Origin: JACRLW01 sp050181465
GTDB taxonomy: Bacteria; Planctomycetota; UBA1135; UBA2386
Direction: 5' to 3'
Length of the DNA stretch: 64,000 nt
Assembly (NCBI GenBank): GCA_050181465.1
Contig: JBFXDD010000023.1
Location: 1-64,000, forward strand
This document shows positions 8,366 to 17,061 of the stretch, one piece after another. The position numbers and the translations under genes are program-made. The first letter of the stretch is position 1. The number at the start of each line of letters is the position of its first letter. The notes under the pieces were generated by a model. The model made no database searches, was not told the origin of the DNA, and saw only the letters and a list, made by a program, of their open reading frames with translations.

Positions 8366-9571
8366 TCACTCCCCCGACTTCCTCTCCCGCAGGCGGAACG
8401 CCTCGGCTGTATCCGTCAATCCCGCATCCGTCAGCGCCTGCAATCGCTGTCGCAGACTCGCTTGCAGCGTCGAACCATGGAAGGCGTCACCCTGATCACT
8501 GCCGTAGCGCAAGAGCGCGAGCATCGTGTCGGTGAACACCACCATGGTCAGAAGGACTGATCCCATGGCTTCGAGGATGAGCGTCACCACGGTCTTGGTA
8601 TCGATCGCATCGAGTTCGACGAGATAGACGACGAGGAGAATCAGACCGAGTGCGTTGGCTGTCATCGCGGAACGGCGGACGCCGCGGATGATGTCGCCTG
8701 CCGACGCGGTGTCGTGCGGCTGGACCAGTTCCTTCGCGCGCCGCAGGTAGATGACCGGGCCGAGCGCCAGCGCGACGAAGGCGAGGATCAGCGTGAAGTT
8801 GCCCTGGAGTTGCGAGAGGAGACACAACACCAACAACAGGAAGCCGAGGAACAACGGCGCGAAGATGACCGCGACCCAACCGGGCGCGGCGGCTTCCGGC
8901 AGCAAGGTCTTCAGCGTCAACGACGCGCGAATCACGCCGGGAAACAGCGAGAGCAGCTTCGGCGCGAGCGTCAACATCGCGACCGATCCGAACAACACTG
9001 CGAACCCCTGCTTCACCTGCGTGGCGTTGCCGCCCAGAGCATCCAGGTGCTTGAAGTCCATGAAGTGCGCCCAGGGAAACGCGAACATCACCAGCGGCAC
9101 GAGCAGGAGTGCCGCGAAGGCCCAGCGCGCGTGCAGGCGCGTCTTCGCGATCCTCGACCAATGCCGAGCGGCGAGAATGGCGAGCACCGCGACGAACAGC
9201 TTGAGACCGAGGCTCGTCAGGTTGATCCCGTCCATCAGCTCCAGGTTGTCCTTGCCGATGTTCTGCTCCACCTGACGGATCGCGAACTCGAGGTTCTCCC
9301 CGGCGGCACCCTGCCCCTTCGCCATCAGGCTCGCCATAGATTCGTGGGATGCCGCGGCGATGCAAAAGGCGATCCCGGTCACGATCCCGGCGACCCACAA
9401 CGCCGCGCGTCGCCAGGCCAGAAAGTCCTGCACCTGCGGGTTGTCGACCGGTGGGTTGGCGGCAGCGAGTTCGGCGCGCTCGTCGTCGCGGGCCTGCCGC
9501 TGAAGGAAGTCCGCATTCGCGGCGCGCAGGAGCATCGACTTCGCGAGGTCGAGGAATTGGTCGCGTTGCAT
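8366..9571 (-). CDS. Multi-pass membrane protein, function unknown
   Basis: The 401-residue protein has a soluble ~50-residue N-terminus followed by about eight hydrophobic segments: one near 55-75, a pair near 120-165, several from 185 to 275, and two near 305-350. A ~45-residue cytoplasmic tail with repeated Arg/Leu/Ala helices ends the protein. I recognise no family motif. The gene converges with the signal peptidase gene across 191 bp and diverges from the CBM9-like gene, so it is probably monocistronic. Confidence 0.68.
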   Translation of the reverse strand: MQRDQFLDLAKSMLLRAANADFLQRQARDDERAELAAANPPVDNPQVQDFLAWRRAALWVAGIVTGIAFCIAAASHESMASLMAKGQGAAGENLEFAIRQVEQNIGKDNLELMDGINLTSLGLKLFVAVLAILAARHWSRIAKTRLHARWAFAALLLVPLVMFAFPWAHFMDFKHLDALGGNATQVKQGFAVLFGSVAMLTLAPKLLSLFPGVIRASLTLKTLLPEAAAPGWVAVIFAPLFLGFLLLVLCLLSQLQGNFTLILAFVALALGPVIYLRRAKELVQPHDTASAGDIIRGVRRSAMTANALGLILLVVYLVELDAIDTKTVVTLILEAMGSVLLTMVVFTDTMLALLRYGSDQGDAFHGSTLQASLRQRLQALTDAGLTDTAEAFRLRERKSGE

Positions 9572-9702
9572 GGCGGTCGCTGAGAGCGGCAGGAGTCGGC
9601 CCGATCAGAGTCGGGGGCCGGCGAACATACCCGTTCGAGTTCCGTCACGACCGAGCGACCGTGTTACGTCCAGGCCCGGGACCGATATCGTGACCGAACT
9701 CC

Positions 9703-11535
9703 ATGGCGATCCCCCTCGCTGGCGCGATCACGTCGCTCGCACTGTGCTTCCCACCGCAGGATCCTCCACCTGCGGAGACTCCGACCAAGGCGCGAACCGA
9801 ACCGATGCCGATCCCGCAAACCGCGGTGTTCCGCCGCGGTGAGGTGCGGATCGTCATCGACGGCTCACTCGGCGACTGGCCCGCGCTTCCGCCGGTCAAC
9901 CTCGACGATGTGCGCCAGGTCAGCGGCACGGCCCTCGGTGCGTTCCGTTCGCTCGCGGATCTCGCCGGTCGCGTGTTCCTCTGCTGGGACGAAGAGGATC
10001 TCTACATCGCTGCGGTGGTGCAGGACGACTGGCACATTCGTCTGCCCAAGGAGCGGCAACAGATCAACGAGTTGCCGCCCGCGGACTCCTTGACCGTCTT
10101 TCTCGATCCGCTCCGCGACAGCCATGCGATCGGGAACGATCGCGGGCGCGCGGAAGATGTCGCGCTCTGGCTCGCCGACGTCGAAGGTCAGGGCAACCGA
10201 CTCGTGCACTGGGATCGACTGCGCGGCGAAGCGCGCTTCGGTACGGCGTCGGCCGCGGTCGTGCTTCATGACGGCGAAGCCAAGCTGACCACCTACGAGG
10301 CTCGCATCCCCTGGGCCGAGTTGCTGCCGAAGGAGCATCCCGCGAGGCCAGGCGCGATCTTCGACGTCAACTTCGTGTTGACCGACTTCGACGATCCGAC
10401 CGATCCGCTGCCGCAGACGCGGCTGGGTTGGACCTTCGGAATGGGCCCGCGAATCGATCCCGCCACGTATGGGAGCATGCTGCTGCTCGATCAACTCGCG
10501 ATCGATGCTGCGGCGGGTGCCCTTCGCGTGCCGTCGATTCCGCCGGCGAATGCGCCGACGAGCCCGCCGGTCCCGCTGCCCGCCTACTGGGTCGGGCTCG
10601 CGAATCGCGTGCTGAAGTCGCCGCTCGCGTTCGTGGAGCACGACACGCCGGACCCGGCCTTCGTCGGCGGCGCGCCGTGGAACGAACTGCTCGTCGAGTT
10701 GGACGGTCGGCTCGCCGAGTTCCCGCGGGTGGACTTCCTCGACTTCCAGGTCGCGATCCATCGCCGCATGAATCGCGAGTGCGCCGGGATCGTCGGCAAC
10801 GGCCTGCCCTACTTCTGGGACTACCTCCTCGACGGTGTCGTTCGTCGGGCCAAGGCGGCGCCGCCCGCGGAGGGCCTCTTGATCACCCGCCTTCCGCAGA
10901 GCGGCTGGCTCGTCCGCAGCAAGGAGGCGACCCTGCTGATCGATCCGGCCGGCTATCGCATCGACGATCTGCTCGGCGTCGGTATCGACTTCGTCATCCT
11001 GACCGATCCGCTCGATCCAGCGAAGCGCAACGACCAGCTCCTGATCCGAGCCGCGCTGGACGAGAAGCCGCCGAAAGTGCTCACGCACCTTGCGCTCTCC
11101 TTGCCGGGTGTCGATGTCGGGCGCCTACCGCTCTTCGTCCCCGGGCAGGACTACCAGCACGCTGGTCTCTCGTTTCAGCCCTGCGGCCGCGTGAGCGAGG
11201 AGGGCCTGGTGGCGCGGAGCATCGGGTATCGCGTGCGCTGGCCGGACGGCACCGTGTTGGTGGTCAGCGGCACCGAACTCCTCGAGGAGACCGTCGACAA
11301 GAATCGAGGAATCGACTGTCTGCTGCTGTCCGTCTTGCATCCCTATGCACGCACCGTGGGCAATCGTCTCGGCGCCAAACTGACCGTACTCGACGACACC
11401 TTCCGCTGCGCCGACCTACCCGGGGCGAACGGACGCGCTCCGCTCACGGATGCCTTCACGCTCCAGAATGGTCTTCGGCCCAATCGTTCGGTCGTGATGA
11501 TGCCGGGGCAGTCGATCGAGATTCCGAGCCGCTGA
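9703..11535 (+). CDS. Exported protein with CBM9-like domain and metallo-beta-lactamase-like C-terminal region
   Basis: The 610-residue protein has a short signal peptide and then a CBM9/DOMON-like sandwich (~40-265): IDGSLGDWP near its start and WTFGMGPRID at its end follow the pattern of the CBM9-like domain common in secreted sugar-handling proteins. The C-terminal third (~390-610) resembles the MBL-like L-ascorbate-lactonase fold: LVRSKEATLLIDP, then DFVILTDP and later the strand VVSGTEL. The metal-binding HxHxDH signature is not visible, so this domain is probably non-catalytic or highly divergent. TATCGT stands 11 nt before the ATG. The family name is unknown to me. Confidence 0.68.
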   Translation: MAIPLAGAITSLALCFPPQDPPPAETPTKARTEPMPIPQTAVFRRGEVRIVIDGSLGDWPALPPVNLDDVRQVSGTALGAFRSLADLAGRVFLCWDEEDLYIAAVVQDDWHIRLPKERQQINELPPADSLTVFLDPLRDSHAIGNDRGRAEDVALWLADVEGQGNRLVHWDRLRGEARFGTASAAVVLHDGEAKLTTYEARIPWAELLPKEHPARPGAIFDVNFVLTDFDDPTDPLPQTRLGWTFGMGPRIDPATYGSMLLLDQLAIDAAAGALRVPSIPPANAPTSPPVPLPAYWVGLANRVLKSPLAFVEHDTPDPAFVGGAPWNELLVELDGRLAEFPRVDFLDFQVAIHRRMNRECAGIVGNGLPYFWDYLLDGVVRRAKAAPPAEGLLITRLPQSGWLVRSKEATLLIDPAGYRIDDLLGVGIDFVILTDPLDPAKRNDQLLIRAALDEKPPKVLTHLALSLPGVDVGRLPLFVPGQDYQHAGLSFQPCGRVSEEGLVARSIGYRVRWPDGTVLVVSGTELLEETVDKNRGIDCLLLSVLHPYARTVGNRLGAKLTVLDDTFRCADLPGANGRAPLTDAFTLQNGLRPNRSVVMMPGQSIEIPSR

Positions 11536-11691
11536 GAGTCGCGATTCGGCGCACCGGAGCTTGGCGATAGCCAAACGCCCCAAGGCGAGTCGTCGGCCGG
11601 GGGAATTCGGCCGCGTTCATTGTGGCTGATTGCGGGCTGCGCTATGAAGCGGGGTTCCACCCATCCAGACCCCACCTGCGAGATTCCACCG

Positions 11692-12231
11692 TTGACCGGC
11701 AAGAACAAGTCCGAGTCCTTCGACTTCGTCGTCGGACTGCTCGAGCAGAACCCAGACATCAGCTACGCCGAGGTCGCAGAAGCCGCCTCGGAGAAGGGCT
11801 TCAAGATCTACCCCATCGTATACGGTCGAGCGAAGGCCAAGCTTGGCCTGGTCCCCACCGCACCGCGCGGCACCGGCGCCGCCGCGCGCGCCAAGCAGAA
11901 GAAGCTCAATGAAGAGCGCGAAGCCGACTCGCACGAAGACAGCGACGACGATGACTTCGGCTCCCGCCCGATCGTGTCGCCTTTCGCCCGCCCGGCCCAG
12001 GCGCCCCAGCCTGCCCCGTCGCGACACTTCTCGACGGCTCCCGCGACTCCCGCCTTCGGTTCGGCCCCGGCACCTCGGCGCGAAGCCTCTGCCCAACCCG
12101 CCACCAACCCGATGCTCGGCGGCATCGAGAGCGTCATCTCGCACGTGAAGGCGAGCGAGGCCCAGCGCGAGCGTTTCCGCCAAGCACTGGTGAAGATCCA
12201 AGCGATCCTCGAAGAAGCGCTGCGCCCGTGA
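11692..12231 (+). CDS. Small protein with helical N-terminal domain and Pro/Ala linker
   Basis: Residues 1-55 form a compact helical domain (FDFVVGLLEQNP, then SYAEVAEAA and YGRAKAKLG) of the kind that recurs in short planctomycete proteins and could bind nucleic acid, which is inference. Next comes an acidic run (HEDSDDDD), a ~70-residue Pro/Ala/Ser-rich linker, and a final helix of ~45 residues that could oligomerise. I chose TTG 11692 because GC at third codon positions rises sharply there; ATG 11644 is the alternative and would add 16 residues with atypical codon use. The gene stands alone, 100 bp upstream of purF. Confidence 0.62.
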   Translation: MTGKNKSESFDFVVGLLEQNPDISYAEVAEAASEKGFKIYPIVYGRAKAKLGLVPTAPRGTGAAARAKQKKLNEEREADSHEDSDDDDFGSRPIVSPFARPAQAPQPAPSRHFSTAPATPAFGSAPAPRREASAQPATNPMLGGIESVISHVKASEAQRERFRQALVKIQAILEEALRP

Positions 12232-12331
12232 GGCGATGCGGCGCCGCGGGATCGCGATGAAGCGTGCCGCCGGAACGTGACGGGCGCTGACGATGCTCCA
12301 GGGGTAGAGTCTTCGCCCTCACGTTCCTTAG

Positions 12332-13816
12332 ATGTGCGGTTTCATCTCGATCCTCGGGCCGAAAGGCACCGACGTCGTTCACGACGTTCTCACCGGTCTC
12401 TTGGCCATCCAACACCGCGGGCAGGATGCCGCCGGGGTAGTGACCTTCGGCGACAAGTTCCAAGCCAAGAAGGGTCTGGGGCTGGTCCGCGAGGTCTTCC
12501 AGGAGAAGCACCTCGCGCGCCTGCGCGGTCATCTCGGGGTCGGGCACGTCCGCTATCCCACGGTCGGCGGCAACGAAGACACCGACGTCCAGCCGTTCTG
12601 GGTCGACTATCCGGTCGGCATCGCGATGGCGCACAACGGCAACGTCACGAACTTCCACGAGCTTCGTCGCGACTACTTCCCGACCCAAACGCCGCAGGCG
12701 CGGCTCGCGAGCAACTGCGACCTCGAAGCGGTGCTCTACGTCTTCGCGGGCGTGTTGAACGGCAAGAAGGCTGAACGGCTCACCGGTGCGGACGTCAGCG
12801 ATGCCGTGCGCGAAGTGTTCGCGGTGGTGAAGGGCGCTTACTCGGTCGTCGGCATCGTCGCCGATGCGGGCATGTTCGCGTTTCGCGATCCGTTCGGGAT
12901 CAAGCCGATCATTCTCGGTCGTCGGGAGAGTGCCGACGGCCCGTTCTGGGCGGTCGCGAGCGAATCGGTCGTGCTCGACGTCGCGGGTTTCACGCCGGTT
13001 CGCGACGTTGCGGCCGGCGAAGTGATCTGGATCGACAGCGCGACCGGCGAGTTGAAGTCCTACCAGGTCGGCACGAAGCCGCATCGGCCCTGCGTGTTCG
13101 AACACGTCTACTTCGCACGTCCCGACTCCGTCCTCGATTCGGTGTCGGTCTACGAGGCGCGGCTCGAGATGGGGCGCGAGCTCGCGAAGAAGTGGCGCGA
13201 GAGCGGGCGCGAGGTCGACGTCGTGATTCCGGTGCCGGAATCGGCGCGCACGGCAGCGCAGCAGATGGCCGAGGACCTGGGCATCCCGTACCGCGAGGGC
13301 TTCGTCAAGAATCGTTACGTCGGTCGCACGTTCATCATGCCGAACGATCGCGAACGGCAGTCGAGTGTGCGCCACAAGCTCAATCCGATCCGGGTCGAGT
13401 TCGAGGGCAAGCGCGTCTTGATCGTCGACGACTCGATCGTGCGCGGCAACACGATGCGACAGATCGTGCGCATCGCTCGACAGATGGGTGCGAAGGAAGT
13501 GCACCTGGCGTCGTATTCGCCGCCGTTGCTGCATCCGTGTCCTTACGGCATCGACATGTCGACCAAGCGTGAGTTCATCGCGCGCGGTCGGACCGCGACG
13601 GAGATCGCCGAGCAACTCGGTTGCAACAGCGTGGTCTACCAGGATCTGGCGCCGATGTTGGGCGCGGCGAAACGCGTGGCGCAGCGCGCCGGCAAGTCGG
13701 ACTGCACGTGGTGCACCGCTTGCTTCGACGGCAACTACCCGACCGGTGACATCACCGAGGCGATGCTCGCCGACATCGAAGCCGATCGGATCGCGGCGTC
13801 TTCGGTGGGTGGCTGA
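12332..13816 (+). CDS. purF: Amidophosphoribosyltransferase
   Basis: PurF catalyses the first step of de novo purine synthesis (PRPP plus glutamine to phosphoribosylamine) in the cytoplasm. The 494-residue protein begins MCGF, so C2 becomes the N-terminal nucleophile after Met removal and no propeptide is present, unlike the Bacillus enzyme. The glutaminase Ntn domain covers ~2-235 (HRGQDAAG at 28-35) and the PRTase domain ~260-440 with the PRPP loop VLIVDDSIVRGNT at 362-374. Cysteines at 254, 403, 458 and 461 (PCVFEH, HPCPYG, CTWCTACF) fit the four ligands of the [4Fe-4S] cluster of Bacillus-type PurF. A TAGAGT box 21 nt upstream gives a short leader. Confidence 0.96.
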   Translation: MCGFISILGPKGTDVVHDVLTGLLAIQHRGQDAAGVVTFGDKFQAKKGLGLVREVFQEKHLARLRGHLGVGHVRYPTVGGNEDTDVQPFWVDYPVGIAMAHNGNVTNFHELRRDYFPTQTPQARLASNCDLEAVLYVFAGVLNGKKAERLTGADVSDAVREVFAVVKGAYSVVGIVADAGMFAFRDPFGIKPIILGRRESADGPFWAVASESVVLDVAGFTPVRDVAAGEVIWIDSATGELKSYQVGTKPHRPCVFEHVYFARPDSVLDSVSVYEARLEMGRELAKKWRESGREVDVVIPVPESARTAAQQMAEDLGIPYREGFVKNRYVGRTFIMPNDRERQSSVRHKLNPIRVEFEGKRVLIVDDSIVRGNTMRQIVRIARQMGAKEVHLASYSPPLLHPCPYGIDMSTKREFIARGRTATEIAEQLGCNSVVYQDLAPMLGAAKRVAQRAGKSDCTWCTACFDGNYPTGDITEAMLADIEADRIAASSVGG

Positions 13817-13829
13817 AGCGGGTCTTCGC

Positions 13830-14294
13830 ATGGATGAGATCGAGTCGTTCCTCGCCGCTGCTCGCGAGGAGATCACCGAACACGGCTACAAGGTCGTGTT
13901 GATCGAAGAAGACGGTGAACGCCCGGCGTACGGCTTCACGATCGGCCTCAGTGGTGTCGCCAAACACCCCGAGGTGCTCGTGATCGGTCTCGACGATGCG
14001 GAGGACGGCGGTCGCATGCACGATCTGCTCGATGCGGTCGCGGAGCGCGTCTTGAGCGGCGAGCCACTCGTCGTCGGTCAACGGGATTCGAGCTTGCTCG
14101 AAGGTCATCTGCTCGGTGTGCGCGCGATCGATGCCGTGCACCTGAGCGATTGGTTGGCGATCGGAGTCGCGGTGCTCGGTCGTGACGACTTTCCGGCGGT
14201 CCAGTTGCTCTGGCCCGATCGCTTCGGGCGCCTGCCCATCGACCTTCACTGCGAGGCGAAGGTCATCGAGGCGCAACCCGTGCTGGGGTCCTGA
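13830..14294 (+). CDS. DUF4262 family protein
   Basis: The 154-residue soluble protein matches the DUF4262 pattern: an N-terminal acidic helix, then VVLIEEDGERPAYGFTIGL, then the strand PEVLVIGLD. The family has no settled function. It starts 13 bp after the purF stop on the same strand, so it is probably co-transcribed with purF. The ATG was chosen because it is the first start inside the homologous-looking region; the frame stays open upstream only as a shadow of purF. Confidence 0.72.
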   Translation: MDEIESFLAAAREEITEHGYKVVLIEEDGERPAYGFTIGLSGVAKHPEVLVIGLDDAEDGGRMHDLLDAVAERVLSGEPLVVGQRDSSLLEGHLLGVRAIDAVHLSDWLAIGVAVLGRDDFPAVQLLWPDRFGRLPIDLHCEAKVIEAQPVLGS

Positions 14295-14308
14295 ACGAGC
14301 GGACGCCG

Positions 14309-14806
14309 TCAGCGCGCGATGATCACGACCGGCGTGGCCAGCGCGGTGCCGGCATTGGGTGCGATCGGAGTGCCGACCATCGCTGCGGCCTGTAGTGCGA
14401 GCGCGCTTCCGCTGGGTAGCGCATTGGGGATCGAGAGTGCGATGTTCTCGAAGCCGTCGTAACAGGAGAGGATCGGCGAGGACTGGCTCACCGTTCCGGC
14501 GCGCAGCGGGAACAGCGGTGCATCGAGTGCGAGTTCGTGCCAGATTCCTGGGACCGGTGTGCAGGAACTCGCCGAGAGCGCGGCCACCAGAGCGTAGGCA
14601 GCACCTTGCGGCGCTCGCACGGTGATCGTCAAGGTCTCGCCGCGCAGGACGCCCAGAGTTGCCGGACGACAATCGAAGCCGCGACAGAATGCGCCGGCCG
14701 TGCCGCCCTGCCCCAGAACTTGGAAACCGACATCGCCGAGAACGATCTGCGCTGAGGCCGCGGCGCTGATGAGAGCCGCGACGGACAAGATGCGAAGCAA
14801 GACCAT
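14309..14806 (-). CDS. Small exported beta-rich protein
   Basis: The 165-residue protein has a signal peptide cleaved after about residue 19 (ASA-Q). The mature part is one beta-sandwich-like unit of the type found at the C-termini of other exported proteins in this window, here as the whole protein. Cysteines at two spaced pairs may form disulphides. A leaderless-type TAGCAT lies 6 nt before the ATG. It converges with the DUF4262 gene at 14 bp. Function unknown. Confidence 0.66.
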   Translation of the reverse strand: MVLLRILSVAALISAAASAQIVLGDVGFQVLGQGGTAGAFCRGFDCRPATLGVLRGETLTITVRAPQGAAYALVAALSASSCTPVPGIWHELALDAPLFPLRAGTVSQSSPILSCYDGFENIALSIPNALPSGSALALQAAAMVGTPIAPNAGTALATPVVIIAR

Positions 14807-15192
14807 GACATGATGCTAACGCTTGCCCGATCCAGGCCGTGTCGTCCGCCGGCGAACCCAGGAACTTTGCGCCGGCCTGCTACCCATTGCCGAACCGTTG
14901 ACCATCCACGTGCGACTTCCTCGCGATGAGCACGACCTGGAATGCGAACGCCGTTGCGGTACTCCAAAGACTGCTGGATGTGGAACCGGCGCGAGGCTGC
15001 CGTGAACAGTTGCAAGGCCCTCGTCGGTCTCGGGGCCTGTGCGTGCGAGCATTTGGCGAGCGCTTCCGCGAATCGCCGGAGGCAGTGCGTTGCTTCATAC
15101 CCGCCGCCGGTCTCGATCCTGGCTGCCATCGACACGCGGAAGCGATCTCGAGATGCCATCACGAGGCGGCTGCTCAGCCATCGATGTCTGAC
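14807..15192. other. Intergenic region without a recognisable gene
   Basis: Apart from the -10 box of the small exported protein gene at its left end (14813-14818), I find nothing convincing in these 386 bp. Short open frames exist on both strands, but they are Arg/Cys-rich and have no protein-like pattern. It may be remnant sequence belonging to the decayed VOC-like gene that follows. Confidence 0.4.
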
Positions 15193-15568
15193 ATGATCCG
15201 AGTTCTCCTGATCTCCGGTTCGCTCGCTCTCACGAGGTGTGAATCGACTTCGCCACCGCCGACTCGAGAACCGGCATCGTCAAGTGTTCATCATCTCGAG
15301 TTCGTCTGTCGGGATGTCGATGAGCAGTGCGAAGCCCGCGCGAAGACTCACCACGCGACCTTCGGACCGGAGATTCCGGGTCTCGGGGGAGCGCGCGTCG
15401 ACCGCGCTGCCGACTCAAGAGCAACCGACTCAAGAGCAGCCGACCATCCGCACCTGCTTCGAGGTGCGAATATCGCAGACGCAGTCGCGAGTGCGGAACT
15501 GCCGGTTCGATCATCGGCGATCCGCCGATAGGGCATGGTGAGACCGGCAACCGGGCGATCGATGTGCG
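15193..15568 (+). pseudogene. Decayed VOC (glyoxalase)-like gene with frameshifts
   Basis: From ATG 15193 the frame gives a lipoprotein-like start (IRVLLISGSLALTRC) followed by VHHLEFVCRDVDEQCEA and FGPEIPGLGGARV, which look like the first beta-alpha-beta unit of a VOC domain. The pattern then moves to another frame (LPTQEQPT, PTIRTCFEV), back to the first (ANIADAVASAE), and to the third (AGSIIGDPPIGHGE), the usual order of the second half of a VOC domain. A 16-bp direct duplication sits at the first break. Several frame changes make a functional product unlikely. Recognition of the family is from memory of the fold pattern. Confidence 0.45.
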
Positions 15569-15657
15569 AGCCCGGACACTTCGTGAACGTCTGCTGCGAT
15601 CGCCGCAACTCGCGACCTGCGCCGATCTCGCGACGACGTTCACGAGTAGTCCGGGCT
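15569..15657. repeat. Dispersed hairpin repeat, copy A (short form)
   Basis: An 89-bp near-palindrome. Outer arms AGCCCGGAC / GTCCGGGCT and inner arms CGTGAACGT / ACGTTCACG are perfect; a further arm GATCGCCGCA / TGCGCCGATC has one mismatch. Compared with the copies at 27.2 kb and 40.2 kb the central ~65-90 bp are missing. It lies between the decayed VOC-like gene and the convergent methyltransferase gene. Confidence 0.8.
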
Positions 15658-15706
15658 AGGGGAGCTTCAGGTCGGCTTGTGGCAGCGTTGATTCCATTCG
15701 ATCCGA

Positions 15707-16360
15707 TCAGCGCAGTCGCACGCCGACCCAGATCCCATCGCCGAGCGGCACGATCACTGACTGCAATCGCGACTCGCGCGCCAGCACTTCGTTGAAAGCG
15801 CGCACCGCCGGGACTTCGCGATCGGTCGGCTGCGGATCGAGCAGTTGACCGAACGCGAACGCATTGTCGAAGGCGATCAAGCCGCCGACCTTGACGATGC
15901 GCAGGCACTCCTCCAGGTAGAACGGGTAGCTCGCCTTGTCGGCATCGACGAAGGCGGCGTCCGCGGAATCGGCGGCGAAGCGCGGCAGCACGTCACGGCC
16001 GCTGCCGCGGTGCACCTCGACCTTGCCGGCGACATCCGAGCGCGCGATCCAATGCTCGGCGAAGTTGGCGTGACGCGGATCGATCTCGATGGTTCGGACG
16101 CGACCGTAGTCGGGCAACGCCCGCGCGATCCAGGTCGCCGAGTAACCGCCGAGCGTGCCGACTTCGATCACCTCCTCGGCACCACGGAGCCGGAGGAGGA
16201 CTTGCATGAGAGCTCCCTGTTCCGGCGCGATCGCGATCGGCGGCAATCCGGCGAGCGCCGCCTCTTCGCGAAGTCGAACGAGGTGTGCATCCTCAGGGGT
16301 CGTGCGCGCGCGGAGGTATTCGAAGTGAGCCTGATCGACCGTGGTGCCGTGCATCGACAT
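15707..16360 (-). CDS. SAM-dependent O-methyltransferase (caffeoyl-CoA type, Methyltransf_3)
   Basis: The 217-residue class I methyltransferase matches the bacterial cation-dependent O-methyltransferase family. The SAM motif I is VIEVGTLGGYSATW near residue 66-79, TIEID follows as the acidic ribose-binding strand, and DAAFVDADKASY carries the metal/substrate-binding aspartates. The substrate is unknown; bacterial members act on catechol-like or other vicinal hydroxyl compounds. TACGCT lies 6 nt before the ATG, within repeat copy B, so the promoter seems to have been supplied by, or grown inside, the repeat. Confidence 0.88.
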   Translation of the reverse strand: MSMHGTTVDQAHFEYLRARTTPEDAHLVRLREEAALAGLPPIAIAPEQGALMQVLLRLRGAEEVIEVGTLGGYSATWIARALPDYGRVRTIEIDPRHANFAEHWIARSDVAGKVEVHRGSGRDVLPRFAADSADAAFVDADKASYPFYLEECLRIVKVGGLIAFDNAFAFGQLLDPQPTDREVPAVRAFNEVLARESRLQSVIVPLGDGIWVGVRLR

Positions 16361-16366
16361 GCGGGC

Positions 16367-16432
16367 AGCGTAGCGACCCGGCAGGGCGCGAGTTGCGGCG
16401 ATCGCAGCAGACGTTCACGAATAGTTCGGGCT
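16367..16432. repeat. Dispersed hairpin repeat, copy B (single arm)
   Basis: Read on the minus strand this is one arm of the hairpin repeat: AGCCCGAAC, then TTCGTGAACGTCTGCTGCG, then ATCGCCGCAACTCGCG, followed by the diverged central GCTACGCT. The matching opposite arm is absent. It occupies most of the divergent spacer between the methyltransferase and pyrE genes and contains the putative -10 box of the methyltransferase gene. Confidence 0.7.
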
Positions 16433-16485
16433 CGGACGGCGGAACACTTCCGGCCGCAGGCTTGGAGCACCGCACACCGGGCTGC

Positions 16486-17061
16486 ATGATCGGGCGCGTG
16501 ATCCCGACGTTCGACCCGATCGCCGCACGCGCGCGGCTCCTCACCCTCGTCCGCGAGCGTGCTTTTCGCGACGGCCTGGACATCACACTCGCGTCGGGCA
16601 AGCGGTCGACGTTCTACATCAACGGCAAGACGATCACACTCGAACCCGAGGGGCTCTACCTGTTCGCTCGTCTGCTACTGATCGAGCTTCGCAAGTTGCC
16701 CGAGGTGACGGCCGTGGGCGGGCTCACGATGGGGGCGGATCCAATCGCGTCGGCGATTTGTGCACTCTCATTCGCCGAAGGGAGACCCATGCCAGCGTTC
16801 CTCGTTCGCAAGGAAGCGAAGGGGCACGGAACCGGCTCGCGAATCGAAGGGGAGCTGGCGAAGGGCCAGAAGGTGGCGATCATCGAGGACACGATCACCA
16901 CCGGTGGTTCCGCGCGTCGGGCGATCGAGGCCGTGCGCGAGGTAGGCGCGATTCCCGTCGTGGTGTATGCACTCGCAGACCGAGAAGACGAAGACGGCGC
17001 GGAGTTCCGCCGCGAGTTCGATGTCCGACCTCTGTTCAGCCTGAGGGAGATTCGCGGATGA
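16486..17061 (+). CDS. pyrE: Orotate phosphoribosyltransferase
   Basis: Converts orotate and PRPP to OMP in de novo pyrimidine synthesis. The 191-residue protein has the family landmarks in order: the LASGKRSTFYING segment near 38, GLTMGADPIA near 82, the flexible-loop RKEAKGHG near 108-115, and the PRPP-binding VAIIEDTITTGGSA near 130-143. ATG 16486 is the first plausible start; GTG 16498 would shorten it by four residues. It is first in a three-gene operon whose later members overlap by 4 and 1 bp. Confidence 0.93.
   Translation: MIGRVIPTFDPIAARARLLTLVRERAFRDGLDITLASGKRSTFYINGKTITLEPEGLYLFARLLLIELRKLPEVTAVGGLTMGADPIASAICALSFAEGRPMPAFLVRKEAKGHGTGSRIEGELAKGQKVAIIEDTITTGGSARRAIEAVREVGAIPVVVYALADREDEDGAEFRREFDVRPLFSLREIRG

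Noticed and set aside
12134..13876. A 580-codon minus-strand frame opposite purF
   Set aside because: purF is unmistakable on the plus strand; the opposite frame is a codon-bias shadow without motifs.
15569..15657. tRNA or rho-independent terminator in the 15.6-kb palindrome
   Set aside because: No cloverleaf, T-loop or anticodon arm and no T-run; the sequence recurs at other loci as a dispersed repeat.
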